From Gammaproteobacteria bacterium (GTDB taxonomy: Bacteria > Pseudomonadota > Gammaproteobacteria > Steroidobacterales > Steroidobacteraceae): 48,315 bases of DNA. This document shows, one piece after another, positions 29,504 through 37,527 of the stretch (the first letter of the stretch is position 1; the number at the start of each line of letters is the position of its first letter). Under the pieces are notes generated by a model, which was not told the DNA's origin, made no database searches, and saw nothing but the letters and a program-made list of their open reading frames with translations. A program made the translations under genes and the position numbers. The stretch lies in NCBI GenBank assembly GCA_028293725.1, contig JAQGOE010000131.1, forward strand, positions 1 to 48,315, in the 5' to 3' direction.

Positions 29504-30080
29504 CGTCTTCTCCTTAATCCCTGGTTCATCGCTCGCAGCACGGCCGGCCGGGGTACTACACCTCGGCAGACCTGGAAAATGGTTGGAAATCAACGCGTCG
29601 AAGCACTCGCGGCCGTTGCCGGCGCAAAGTGAGTGAAGTCTCGGGAAGGTCGGTCGAGCTAGCCGGCTCCGCATGGAGTCGAGCTACAGATGGGGGCATT
29701 GGCGGGATGGAGCGTGCCGTCGACTTGCCGTGGGTATCCATTATGCCCGTGTCTTTGTTGGTCTTTTTTCAAAAGATTCGTATCGCATCGCGCCTTCCGC
29801 GCGCCGCGTGCCTCCCGACGAATCAATTCACTGTGCGCCCTCTCTGTGACGTTTCAGTGTCGGCGAAGTGATGGTAGAAGACCCGACGGCCGCGGTCAAC
29901 AGTCAGCAACAGTTAGCATTGCGGTGCCAGCCCGGCGCGCCTATGATGCTTTGGACCCGATTGGCGTTGCACCCAAGACAACTACAGCTGACCGAAAACT
30001 ACAACGACGAGTTCGACGGCGACCCGACATGAAGAACATGCCGTCGAACGATCAGCAATGGACGATCACGAGGGATTCGA
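29504..30080. other. Divergent intergenic region between the giant gene and its presumed export operon
   Basis: These 577 bases separate the GTG of the giant gene from the TTG of the TolC-like gene. Short ORFs here lack convincing binding sites or recognisable products. The stretch 29755-29780 is notably A/T-rich compared with the surroundings. I found one good plus-strand promoter match and only weak candidates toward the giant gene. The length would accommodate regulatory sites shared by both transcripts. Confidence 0.6.
29919..29947 (+). promoter_or_regulatory. Putative sigma70 promoter of the export operon
   Basis: TTGCGG at 29919-29924 and TATGAT at 29942-29947 are separated by exactly 17 bp. 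They lie about 130 bp before the TolC-like start, leaving a moderate 5' leader. The match is by eye. Confidence 0.45.
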
Positions 30081-31493
30081 TTGTCGCGCAGCTCGTCTCC
30101 GCTTCCGGCCTGGATGGCCCTGCTTGGAATTCTCGTCTCACAACACGCACTGGCGCTATCGTTGCTGGACGCTTTCGAGCTCGCCCAGCAGCAGGACCCG
30201 ACGCTCGCCGGTAGCCGGGCGAGCTTCCAGGCGTCGCAGGCGCGCGTATCGCAGTCGGTCGCGCAACTCAAACCGCAACTCGCGCTCAGCGGCACGAATG
30301 AATGGAATCACCGCAACTACACGACTCTCAACACGCCCGACTCGCCTTTTCCGACACCCCCGCAGATCGCCAATTTCGCGAGCCGCACGGCGCAAGTGAC
30401 CCTGGATCAGCCGCTCTGGCATCCGGCCAACCACATCGCGGTAGTGGAATCGCGCTGGGCGAGCGAGCAAAGTCAATCAGAGGTGCACGCGGCCGCGCAG
30501 GATATGGTGGTACGGCTCGTGCAAGGCTGGTTCGATCTCATGCTCGCCTCGGATGATGTGATTGCGGCTGAACATAAGATCGCCGCGTCCCGGGTCTTCT
30601 GGGACCAGGCACAGAAGGCCGCGCAGATCGCGCTGATCGGACCCGACAAGCTCGAGGAGGCGCACTCGAAGTTCGAGTCGGCCGTGTCGGAGAGGATGGA
30701 CGCGGTGACGGAGCAGGATACGGCACGCGCCACTCTCGAGCAGATCATCGGGACCTTCGATCCCTTCGAGCCTCCGTCGCTTCCGGATGACTTCGTTCTC
30801 CCACCACCCGCCGCCGGAGATCTCGATGTGTGGCTGTCGCGAGTCGACACCGGTCCCTTGGTCGAAGCCGCGCGCCAGGCGCGCCTCGCCGCCGACCAGG
30901 AGATCCGCAAGCAGGAGGCGGGCCGCGGCCTCACCCTGGATCTCATAGGCAACATAACCCGCAGCCACCAGCCACAGGGCAACTTCCCCGGCCAGGAAGG
31001 CTACGACATCAAGCAAAAGTACGTCGGCATACAGGTAGCTCTGCCACTCTACACGGGCGGGGGGACCAGCGCCAAGATCCGAGAGGCTGTCGCCCTGCGC
31101 AACAAAGCGGATCAAGACCTGTTGAGTACCTCGCGCAAGGCTCGGGCTACGGCGATGGTCGCCTGGTCTGGCTGGCGTAGCGGGTGCGTGAAGATCCAGG
31201 CGACCCAGCAGGCGGTGCACGCGGCGGCGGTTGCCCTGCGGGTGGCCGCCAGCGGCAGCAGCAAGGGCCTGAAATTCGACCTCGACGTCCTGGAGGCGCG
31301 CCAGAATCTTCTCGAGTCGTGGCGCGACCTGCAGAAAGCGCGCTACGCGGCCATCATGAGTTGGGTAAAGATGAAGGCCGTAGCGGGCGAGCTCGGTGAA
31401 GACGACGTGCGCGAGTTACAGCGGCAGATGGTGGCACGAACCGCTGGGCCGGCGAGCGTCGACACGCGTGGTGACGATCCGACGGGGCGCTGA
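30081..31493 (+). CDS. TolC-like outer-membrane efflux protein
   Basis: This 470-residue protein fits the TolC/outer membrane efflux family, which forms trimeric beta-barrel and alpha-helical tunnels through the outer membrane. The N-terminus (MSRSSSPLPAWMALLGILVS, then QHALALS) looks like a signal peptide with cleavage near HALA. LLDAFELAQQQDPTLAGSRA is the typical first helix, PLYTGGGTSAKIREA marks the second internal repeat, and the middle is long helical coiled coil. The start is a TTG preceded by GAGGG at about 6 nt; an in-frame stop at 30030 excludes much earlier starts, and ATG 30114 is an alternative. It is the first gene of a five-gene operon and ends 10 nt before the next start. It is presumably the exit duct for the giant protein. 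Confidence 0.9.
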   Translation: MSRSSSPLPAWMALLGILVSQHALALSLLDAFELAQQQDPTLAGSRASFQASQARVSQSVAQLKPQLALSGTNEWNHRNYTTLNTPDSPFPTPPQIANFASRTAQVTLDQPLWHPANHIAVVESRWASEQSQSEVHAAAQDMVVRLVQGWFDLMLASDDVIAAEHKIAASRVFWDQAQKAAQIALIGPDKLEEAHSKFESAVSERMDAVTEQDTARATLEQIIGTFDPFEPPSLPDDFVLPPPAAGDLDVWLSRVDTGPLVEAARQARLAADQEIRKQEAGRGLTLDLIGNITRSHQPQGNFPGQEGYDIKQKYVGIQVALPLYTGGGTSAKIREAVALRNKADQDLLSTSRKARATAMVAWSGWRSGCVKIQATQQAVHAAAVALRVAASGSSKGLKFDLDVLEARQNLLESWRDLQKARYAAIMSWVKMKAVAGELGEDDVRELQRQMVARTAGPASVDTRGDDPTGR

Positions 31494-31503
31494 GGGAGGT
31501 TGT

Positions 31504-33357
31504 ATGGCAAGCGCACTGGAGCACACTGCTCACCCCAATGTGGAGGAGACCACGGAAGCCGCCTGGCACGCCTTTCTGACGGCGCAGACGGACGAGCGGT
31601 TCTTTTCCGCCTGGCTGCGGGTCCTGTGCGAGCCGCTGCCTGCCATCACGTCCGCGGTGGTGCTGCTGCGATCGGAACCCGACCACACCTTTATTCCCAC
31701 TGCGCTGTGGCCGGAAGCGCCGCGCGATCTGTCCTATCTTGGCCCCGTCACCGGGGAGGCGCTGCAACTGAACACTGGCGTGTTGCGTCCTGCGCCGGCC
31801 GGCGCGGTCGGCTTTCACGCGGCGATACCGCTGCAGGGGCCAACTGGACCCGTCGGACTGGCGGTGTTCGAGATGAGCGTCCGCCTGGAGCCCGAGGCGC
31901 AGCGGCTTCTTCGGCACGTGCACTGGGGTCTGGGCTGGACATTGGAGTTTCTTTCACGCCGTCACAGCGGGTCGTTGGCGCGATCCGTCGAGCGCCTGAG
32001 CACGGTCATGGAGGTGTTGGCCGATCTGTTGCGTCCCGTGCCGAGGCAACAGCTGCTGCTCGAGCTGGTAAACCAGGTAGCTCGGCATGCACATGCCGCG
32101 CGTGTCGTGATCGGCTTGAGCGAAAACAGTCACTTGCGCGTCGTGGCCATGTCGGATGTCGCTTACTTCGAAACCAATTCCGATGCGGCAGCCTACTACC
32201 TCGCGGCCATGGAGGAATCCATCGAAGCGTATGAGCCTATACGCTACGTAGCCGGCGCATCCACCACCTCCACGCCGAGCCGCCCCGCGCATGCGCACCT
32301 GGCCGCCTACTCGCGAGCGAGCGCTGTGATGACGGTCCCCTTGCAGCTCGGCAGCCGCACCTTGGGCGCGCTGTGTGCCGAACGCGCGACAGGCAGCCCC
32401 TTCTCGGAGGAGGAGGCAGACTGGCTGCATGCTTTGTCCGGCTTACTACCCGCAGTGCTAGAGCAAAGGCGTCGTGCCGATCAGAGCGCGGTGGCTCGAG
32501 TGAAGGACAGCCTGGTCGGCTATACCCGGCGACTGTTGGGGCCCGGTCACCTGACCTGGAAATGCAGCGCGCTCGCGTGCCTCGCCGTCCTGGCACTTCT
32601 CTTCGGCGTGCATGTCGACTACCGAGTCACGGCGCACACAGTCATCGAAGGGGAGATCCAGCGTTCGGCGGTCGCTCCCTTCGATGGCTACGTGGAGCTG
32701 AGCGCCGTGCGCGCCGGCGACATCGTGCATCGTGGCGAGCTGCTATACCAACTCGATGACCGCGATCTGCGACTCGAGCGCGACAAGTGGGCCAACGAGC
32801 GCGAGCAGCACGCCCGTGAGCTGCGCCAGGCGCTGGCAACCCAGGACCTGGCGAACGTCGAGGTGATCGAGGCCCAGCTGAAACAGTCTGAGGCCCACCT
32901 GGCGCTAGCCGAGGAGCAGATCACCAAGGCGCGCGTGACGGCGCCGTTCGATGGAGTGGTCATCTCCGGCGATCTGACACAACTCATCGGCTCGCCGGTG
33001 GAGCGCGGCAAGAAGCTGTTCGAGATCGCTCCGCTGCAGGCCTATCGAGTGATCCTGGAAGTCGATGAGCGCGATATCCGGCACATCGCCACGAATCAGA
33101 GTGGCACGCTGATGGTCACGAGCCTGGCGGAGCGCTCGATCCCCTTCCGTGTAAGCACCATCACTCCCGTTTCCACTGCGAAGGATGGAAGGAATTACTT
33201 CCGAGTCGAGGCCCGGCTGCAGAGCGCCCCGGGAACCTTGCGACCTGGCATGGAGGGAGTGGGAAAGATCGTGGTGGGCAACCAACAGCTCGGTTGGGTG
33301 CTCACCCATGGCGCAACGGACTGGTTACGTCTATGGCTCTGGCGTTGGCTGCCCTGA
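31504..33357 (+). CDS. GAF domain-transmembrane-HlyD fusion adaptor
   Basis: This 617-residue protein has two GAF-like regions in the cytosolic half (residues about 25-155, degenerate, and 165-322, clearer). One transmembrane helix follows (about 355-373, CSALACLAVLALLFGV), then a HlyD/membrane-fusion periplasmic part. The latter has a barrel-sandwich half (VAPFDGYVELSAVRAGDIVH), a coiled-coil hairpin (about 410-480), the second half (RVTAPFDGVVISGDLTQ) and a beta-barrel region. ATG 31504 is chosen because GGAGG lies 4 nt upstream; the longer frame from 31396 would overlap the TolC-like gene. HlyD proteins bridge inner-membrane pumps to TolC. GAF sensing of a small cytosolic ligand could gate export (inference). 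Confidence 0.88.
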   Translation: MASALEHTAHPNVEETTEAAWHAFLTAQTDERFFSAWLRVLCEPLPAITSAVVLLRSEPDHTFIPTALWPEAPRDLSYLGPVTGEALQLNTGVLRPAPAGAVGFHAAIPLQGPTGPVGLAVFEMSVRLEPEAQRLLRHVHWGLGWTLEFLSRRHSGSLARSVERLSTVMEVLADLLRPVPRQQLLLELVNQVARHAHAARVVIGLSENSHLRVVAMSDVAYFETNSDAAAYYLAAMEESIEAYEPIRYVAGASTTSTPSRPAHAHLAAYSRASAVMTVPLQLGSRTLGALCAERATGSPFSEEEADWLHALSGLLPAVLEQRRRADQSAVARVKDSLVGYTRRLLGPGHLTWKCSALACLAVLALLFGVHVDYRVTAHTVIEGEIQRSAVAPFDGYVELSAVRAGDIVHRGELLYQLDDRDLRLERDKWANEREQHARELRQALATQDLANVEVIEAQLKQSEAHLALAEEQITKARVTAPFDGVVISGDLTQLIGSPVERGKKLFEIAPLQAYRVILEVDERDIRHIATNQSGTLMVTSLAERSIPFRVSTITPVSTAKDGRNYFRVEARLQSAPGTLRPGMEGVGKIVVGNQQLGWVLTHGATDWLRLWLWRWLP

Positions 33358-33382
33358 GCATCACGGTCGTGGGAGATTGCGC

Positions 33383-35527
33383 ATGAGCCGCTCCGTCTTC
33401 TCTTCGTCCTGGCACCAGGTCGCCGACCTGCGGCCTCGGCTCGTTGCGCAGACGCGCATGTTCCGACACACGTACCGTGGGCAACTCTGGTACGTGCTCC
33501 AGGACCCGGTTGGCGGGAGATATCATCGCATCTCACCTTCCGCTCATGCCCTGCTCGCTCGTATGGACGGCCAGCGTACGGTTCAGGTGTTATGGGATGA
33601 AGTTTGTGCATCTGAGGGCGACATCCCGACTCAGAACGAGATCGTGGATTTGCTCGTACAACTGCACACTGCCGACCTTCTTCACTGTGACGTTACGCCG
33701 GACAGCGTCGCCCTGCTTGGGCGTTATCAAGAGCGCAGGCGCGCGCGATGGCTGCAGCGCTTGATGAACCCGATGAGCTTGCGGTTCCCTCTCTGGGATC
33801 CTGACGCCTTCCTGACGCGGGTGGCACGTCACCTGGGCTGGGTGTTCGGGCCCGTTGGAACCCTGCTTTGGCTGGCGCTCGTCGCCCCGGCGGCTGTGCT
33901 GGCGTCTGTCCACTGGCGCGAGCTCGTTGACAACCTGCCGGATCGCGTCCTTTCGGCCGACAACCTGTTGATGATGGGACTCGTCTTTGTCCCGGTAAAA
34001 TTCCTGCACGAACTCGGCCACGGGCTCGCAACCAAACGATGGGGCGGCGCCGTGCGCGAAATGGGAGTGATGTTCCTGGTATTCGCGCCGGTACCCTACG
34101 TCGACAGTTCAGCGTCCGCCGCATTCAGCTCCAAATACCGGCGCGCAATCGTCGGCGCCGCGGGCATGATGGTTGAGCTGGCGCTGGCTTCCTGCGCCCT
34201 TTTCGTCTGGCTGCTCGTCGAGCCAGGGTTGACGCGCGCGCTGGCGTTCAACGTCATGCTCATCGCAGGAGTCTCCACCTTACTGGTGAACGGGAATCCG
34301 CTTCTGCGCTACGACGGTTACTACATCCTAAGCGACCTCATCGAGATGCCCAATCTCGGCCAGCGAGGCCAACAATACTGGCGCTACCTGATCGATCGCT
34401 ACCTGTTAGGCGCGCGCGAGCTCGAGGCCCCCGCGGAGACCCCGGGAGAGCGGCGCTGGCTGGTTCCACTCACGGTGATCTCCTGGGCCTATCGCCTGAC
34501 GGTCACGGCCGGGATCATTCTCTTCATCGGGACGAAATATTTTGTGGCGGGTACGCTGCTCGCCGCCTGGGGCGCGTGGAATCTCTGCGGGCTACCGATC
34601 TACCGCGCAATCCGCCACGTAACGACCAGTCCGACACTACAGCGCCACCGCGGTCGAGCGATACGGGTCGCGCTCACAGCCACCGTCTGCGTCCTCATCG
34701 CGGTGGGCTTCATTCCTCTGCCCGTGCACACCCAGGCGGAAGGAGTGGTTTGGCTGACCGAGAAATCCCAGGTCAGGGCCGCGGCCGACGGCTTCTTCGT
34801 ACAATGGTTGGTGCCGCAGGGCGCCTTCGTACGAGCCGGCGCCGTGTTACTCATCATGCGCGATCCACAGGTCGAAGCGGACTACGCCGCCGCTCAGGCA
34901 ACCGTGGCGGAGTTCGAGGCCCGCTACGACGCCCAGGCCTTCACCAAACCTTCCGCCGCCGCAATCATCCGCGCGCGGCTCGAACAGGCGCGCCACGAGC
35001 TCGCCGTGTCTGCCATACGCCGAGCGCGCTTAACAGTGACCGCGGGGTGCGATGGCCTGTTGGCCGCGGCCGAGTACTCTGACCTGGATGGGCGTTTCCT
35101 ACGCCGGGGGGATCTCATCGGCTTCGTGCTCGACCGGTCCCATTTCGTGGCGCGTGTTGCCGTGGACCAGTCAGACGTCGATCTCGTGCGTACGGGTCTA
35201 ACGGGAGTCCACCTCCGAGCGGCCGACAACCCGCTCCGGGCTCAGAGCAGCACCGTGCTGCGCGAGTTTCCGCGAGCCACGGACGAGCTGCCGACCGCCG
35301 CCCTGACAGTGGAAGGGGGCGGCCAGATCCCGACCGACCCGCGCGAACCGTCGGGCCTCAAAGCCTTGAATGGCGTATTCCTCTTCGATCTCACTCTCGA
35401 TCCCACGGCCGTGTCGGGAGTTGTAGGCTCGCGTGTCTATGTCCGCTTCGAGCACGAGCACGAGCCACTAGCCGCGCAGGCTTACCGCAGGCTACGACAG
35501 TTGCTGTTGAGTCGCTTGAATGTCTAA
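33383..35527 (+). CDS. PqqD-like/M50 metallopeptidase/HlyD fusion membrane protein
   Basis: This 714-residue protein joins three parts. Residues 16-105 (LRPRLVAQTRMFRHTYRGQ onward) resemble a PqqD-type winged-helix domain, the family that binds leader peptides in peptide modification. Residues about 150-470 are multi-spanning with H209-E-L-G-H213 and a distal NPLLRYDGYY (D311), the zinc site of M50/site-2 proteases. Residues about 480-700 contain a transmembrane helix, a biotinyl/barrel-sandwich half (AAADGFFVQWLVPQGAFV), a helical hairpin and a second half, as in HlyD. ATG 33383 has GGGAGA 6 nt upstream; the longer frame from 33185 would overlap the previous gene by about 170 bases. It overlaps the SecA-like gene by 8 nt. 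PqqD-M50-HlyD fusions occur in peptide-export loci; use here for a giant protein is inference. Confidence 0.88.
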   Translation: MSRSVFSSSWHQVADLRPRLVAQTRMFRHTYRGQLWYVLQDPVGGRYHRISPSAHALLARMDGQRTVQVLWDEVCASEGDIPTQNEIVDLLVQLHTADLLHCDVTPDSVALLGRYQERRRARWLQRLMNPMSLRFPLWDPDAFLTRVARHLGWVFGPVGTLLWLALVAPAAVLASVHWRELVDNLPDRVLSADNLLMMGLVFVPVKFLHELGHGLATKRWGGAVREMGVMFLVFAPVPYVDSSASAAFSSKYRRAIVGAAGMMVELALASCALFVWLLVEPGLTRALAFNVMLIAGVSTLLVNGNPLLRYDGYYILSDLIEMPNLGQRGQQYWRYLIDRYLLGARELEAPAETPGERRWLVPLTVISWAYRLTVTAGIILFIGTKYFVAGTLLAAWGAWNLCGLPIYRAIRHVTTSPTLQRHRGRAIRVALTATVCVLIAVGFIPLPVHTQAEGVVWLTEKSQVRAAADGFFVQWLVPQGAFVRAGAVLLIMRDPQVEADYAAAQATVAEFEARYDAQAFTKPSAAAIIRARLEQARHELAVSAIRRARLTVTAGCDGLLAAAEYSDLDGRFLRRGDLIGFVLDRSHFVARVAVDQSDVDLVRTGLTGVHLRAADNPLRAQSSTVLREFPRATDELPTAALTVEGGGQIPTDPREPSGLKALNGVFLFDLTLDPTAVSGVVGSRVYVRFEHEHEPLAAQAYRRLRQLLLSRLNV

Positions 35528-37514
35528 TCCAGCCGCCTTGCTGCATTCCCGCAACCTCGACCTCGGTACGGGCGCGTATGTAGAGCGCGCCGAAACGCGT
35601 GCGTCCGACCTCGAATACTTCCTCAACGGCGCAGTCAGTCACCTTCCACGCCTGAGTCTCGGCCGCAAACGGCGGCTCGCGCGCTTCGTCGGACAAGTCC
35701 GCGCCGCCGAGCCGGCTATGCAGGCACGAAACGACACTGGCTTGCGCCAGGCCCTCGCGCTCGCCGGTGCGCGTGCGCGCGCCGTGGGTCTGATCGACGC
35801 GGTGTTGGTAGACGCGTTCGCTGTGGTGCGCGAGGCCTCACGCCGCCGGTTAGGAATGCGTCACCATGATGTCCAGCTCCTGGGCGGCTGGGCATTGCTC
35901 AACGGAATGATCGCGGAAATGCAGACGGGAGAAGGCAAGACGCTGGCCGCGACCCTGGCCGCCTGCACAGCCGCAGGGGCTGGAGCGGCAACCCATATTG
36001 TGACAGTCAACGACTATCTCGCCGCCCGTGACGCCGAAGCGAACGGGCCGCTCTACGAAGCACTGGGTCTCACGGTGGGAGTCATCGGGCAAGATATGAG
36101 CGCGGAGCAACGCCGAGAAATATACCGTCGCGACATCGTCTACGTTTCCAACAAGGAGATCGTGTTCGACTACTTGAAAGACCGTATCGCGCTCAAGAAC
36201 GGCCGCCGGATCCAGTTCCTGCTGCAGCGGTTGCGGGGGCATAAGCGCGCGGCGACCCCCATTCTGCGCGGCCTGCATTACGCCATCGTCGATGAGGCGG
36301 ACAGTGTCCTCGCAGACGAGGCGCGCACTCCGCTCATCATCTCCGAGACCGAGTCGGACGGCGACTCCGGATCGCTGTATACAACGGCTCTGGACACCGC
36401 CGCACACCTCTCGCCCAATGAGCACTTCGTCCTCACTGCAACCCGCGAGCTCTGGTTGACTGCCCCCGGGCGAGCCGCCGTCGGCGCCCTTTTGCGGGAC
36501 CGCGGCGATGTCTGGCGTTCCACGGTGTGGCGAGAGGAACTGATCCAAAAAGCACTCACCGCCAAGTACTGCTTTCATCGCGACGAGCACTACATCGTGA
36601 GTGAGGGCAAGGTGCAGATCGTGGACGAGTTCACCGGCCGCGTGATGCCCGACCGCTCGTGGGAGCAAGGACTGCATCAAATGATCGAAGCCAAGGAGGG
36701 TTGTGAGCTAACGGGCAAACGCCGCACGCTCTCACGCATGACGTACCAGCGCTTCTTCCAGCGCTACCTGCGATTGGGCGGCATGACCGGAACCGGCACC
36801 GAAATCAGCACGGAGCTGCGGCGCGTCTACGGTCTCGAGGTCCTGCGTATCCCAACTCACCTACCCCCTCGACGCACCCGTTTGCCGGATCGCTGTTGGC
36901 TGCGCGACGCGGCGCGCTGGGTCTCCGTAGCAGACCGCGCCGAACAAGTGGCCGCAGAGGGCCGCGCAGTCCTCATCGGCACGCGCTCGGTGCAAGCGTC
37001 GGAACGCCTCGCCGAGGAGTTTGCCGCGCGCGGCCTTGCCCATGCGGTCCTCAATGCACGCCACGACAAGGAAGAAGCGGAGATCGTTGCGCAGGCAGGC
37101 CAACCCGGCCGCATCACGATCGCCACGAACATGGCGGGCCGTGGCACCGACATCAAACTCAGTTCACTCGTACGCGAGCGTGGTGGCCTGCACGTGATCC
37201 TGACTGAATTCAACGAGTCGAGGCGCATCGACCGACAACTGTTTGGACGCTGTGCCCGCCAGGGCGATCCCGGGACGATCGAGGCTGCGGTCAGCCTGGA
37301 GGACGAGTTGTTTCGCAGGTACTCGCCGCGGCTCACCAGGCTCGTGGCCCGCTTGTGCGGTAGAGGCGATCTCGTCCCGGGATGGCTCGCCGCGCTGTTG
37401 GTGCGTAGCGGCCAGCGTACCGCCAGCGCAAGCAACCTGAGGACACGCATGGCCACGCTCCGCGAGGACCGCAAGCTCGAACGCCTGTTGTCCTTCTCAG
37501 GCGGCACTGGCTGA
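35520..37514 (+). CDS. SecA-like translocation ATPase, shortened paralogue
   Basis: This 664-residue protein is clearly of the SecA family. It has Walker A MQTGEGKTLAA (residues 134-144), Walker B DEAD (258-261), a preprotein cross-linking domain (about 265-415, with EHYIVSEGKVQIVDEFTGR and GLHQMIEAKEG), GMTGTGTE, NMAGRGTDIKL (537-547) and GRCARQGDPG in the second nucleotide-binding domain. Housekeeping SecA is about 900 residues. Here the sequence stops soon after the second nucleotide-binding domain, so the helical-wing domain, two-helix finger and C-terminal zinc tail appear missing. The canonical GRSGRQGD arginine finger region is slightly altered (GRCARQGD). The gene starts within the previous stop region and is followed 13 nt later by an adaptor gene. 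It is likely a dedicated motor for the divergent giant protein (inference). Confidence 0.95.
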   Translation: MSNPAALLHSRNLDLGTGAYVERAETRASDLEYFLNGAVSHLPRLSLGRKRRLARFVGQVRAAEPAMQARNDTGLRQALALAGARARAVGLIDAVLVDAFAVVREASRRRLGMRHHDVQLLGGWALLNGMIAEMQTGEGKTLAATLAACTAAGAGAATHIVTVNDYLAARDAEANGPLYEALGLTVGVIGQDMSAEQRREIYRRDIVYVSNKEIVFDYLKDRIALKNGRRIQFLLQRLRGHKRAATPILRGLHYAIVDEADSVLADEARTPLIISETESDGDSGSLYTTALDTAAHLSPNEHFVLTATRELWLTAPGRAAVGALLRDRGDVWRSTVWREELIQKALTAKYCFHRDEHYIVSEGKVQIVDEFTGRVMPDRSWEQGLHQMIEAKEGCELTGKRRTLSRMTYQRFFQRYLRLGGMTGTGTEISTELRRVYGLEVLRIPTHLPPRRTRLPDRCWLRDAARWVSVADRAEQVAAEGRAVLIGTRSVQASERLAEEFAARGLAHAVLNARHDKEEAEIVAQAGQPGRITIATNMAGRGTDIKLSSLVRERGGLHVILTEFNESRRIDRQLFGRCARQGDPGTIEAAVSLEDELFRRYSPRLTRLVARLCGRGDLVPGWLAALLVRSGQRTASASNLRTRMATLREDRKLERLLSFSGGTG

Positions 37515-37527
37515 GGCTGAGGAACAG

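Noticed and set aside
431..28000. Long plus-strand ORFs opposite the giant gene (for example 5561-6964, 7754-9100, 14321-15811, 20543-22351, 25778-27433)
   Set aside because: They lie codon-for-codon opposite the minus-strand frame, are rich in Arg and His, and match no family, while the minus frame reads as clear CARDB, PPC, Hint and cadherin-like domains.
30477..31220. Minus-strand ORF inside the TolC-like gene
   Set aside because: Antisense shadow; the plus strand has family motifs and operon spacing.
33185..33382. N-terminal extension of the PqqD-M50-HlyD gene to 33185
   Set aside because: It would overlap the preceding gene by about 170 bases and lacks a better binding site than ATG 33383.
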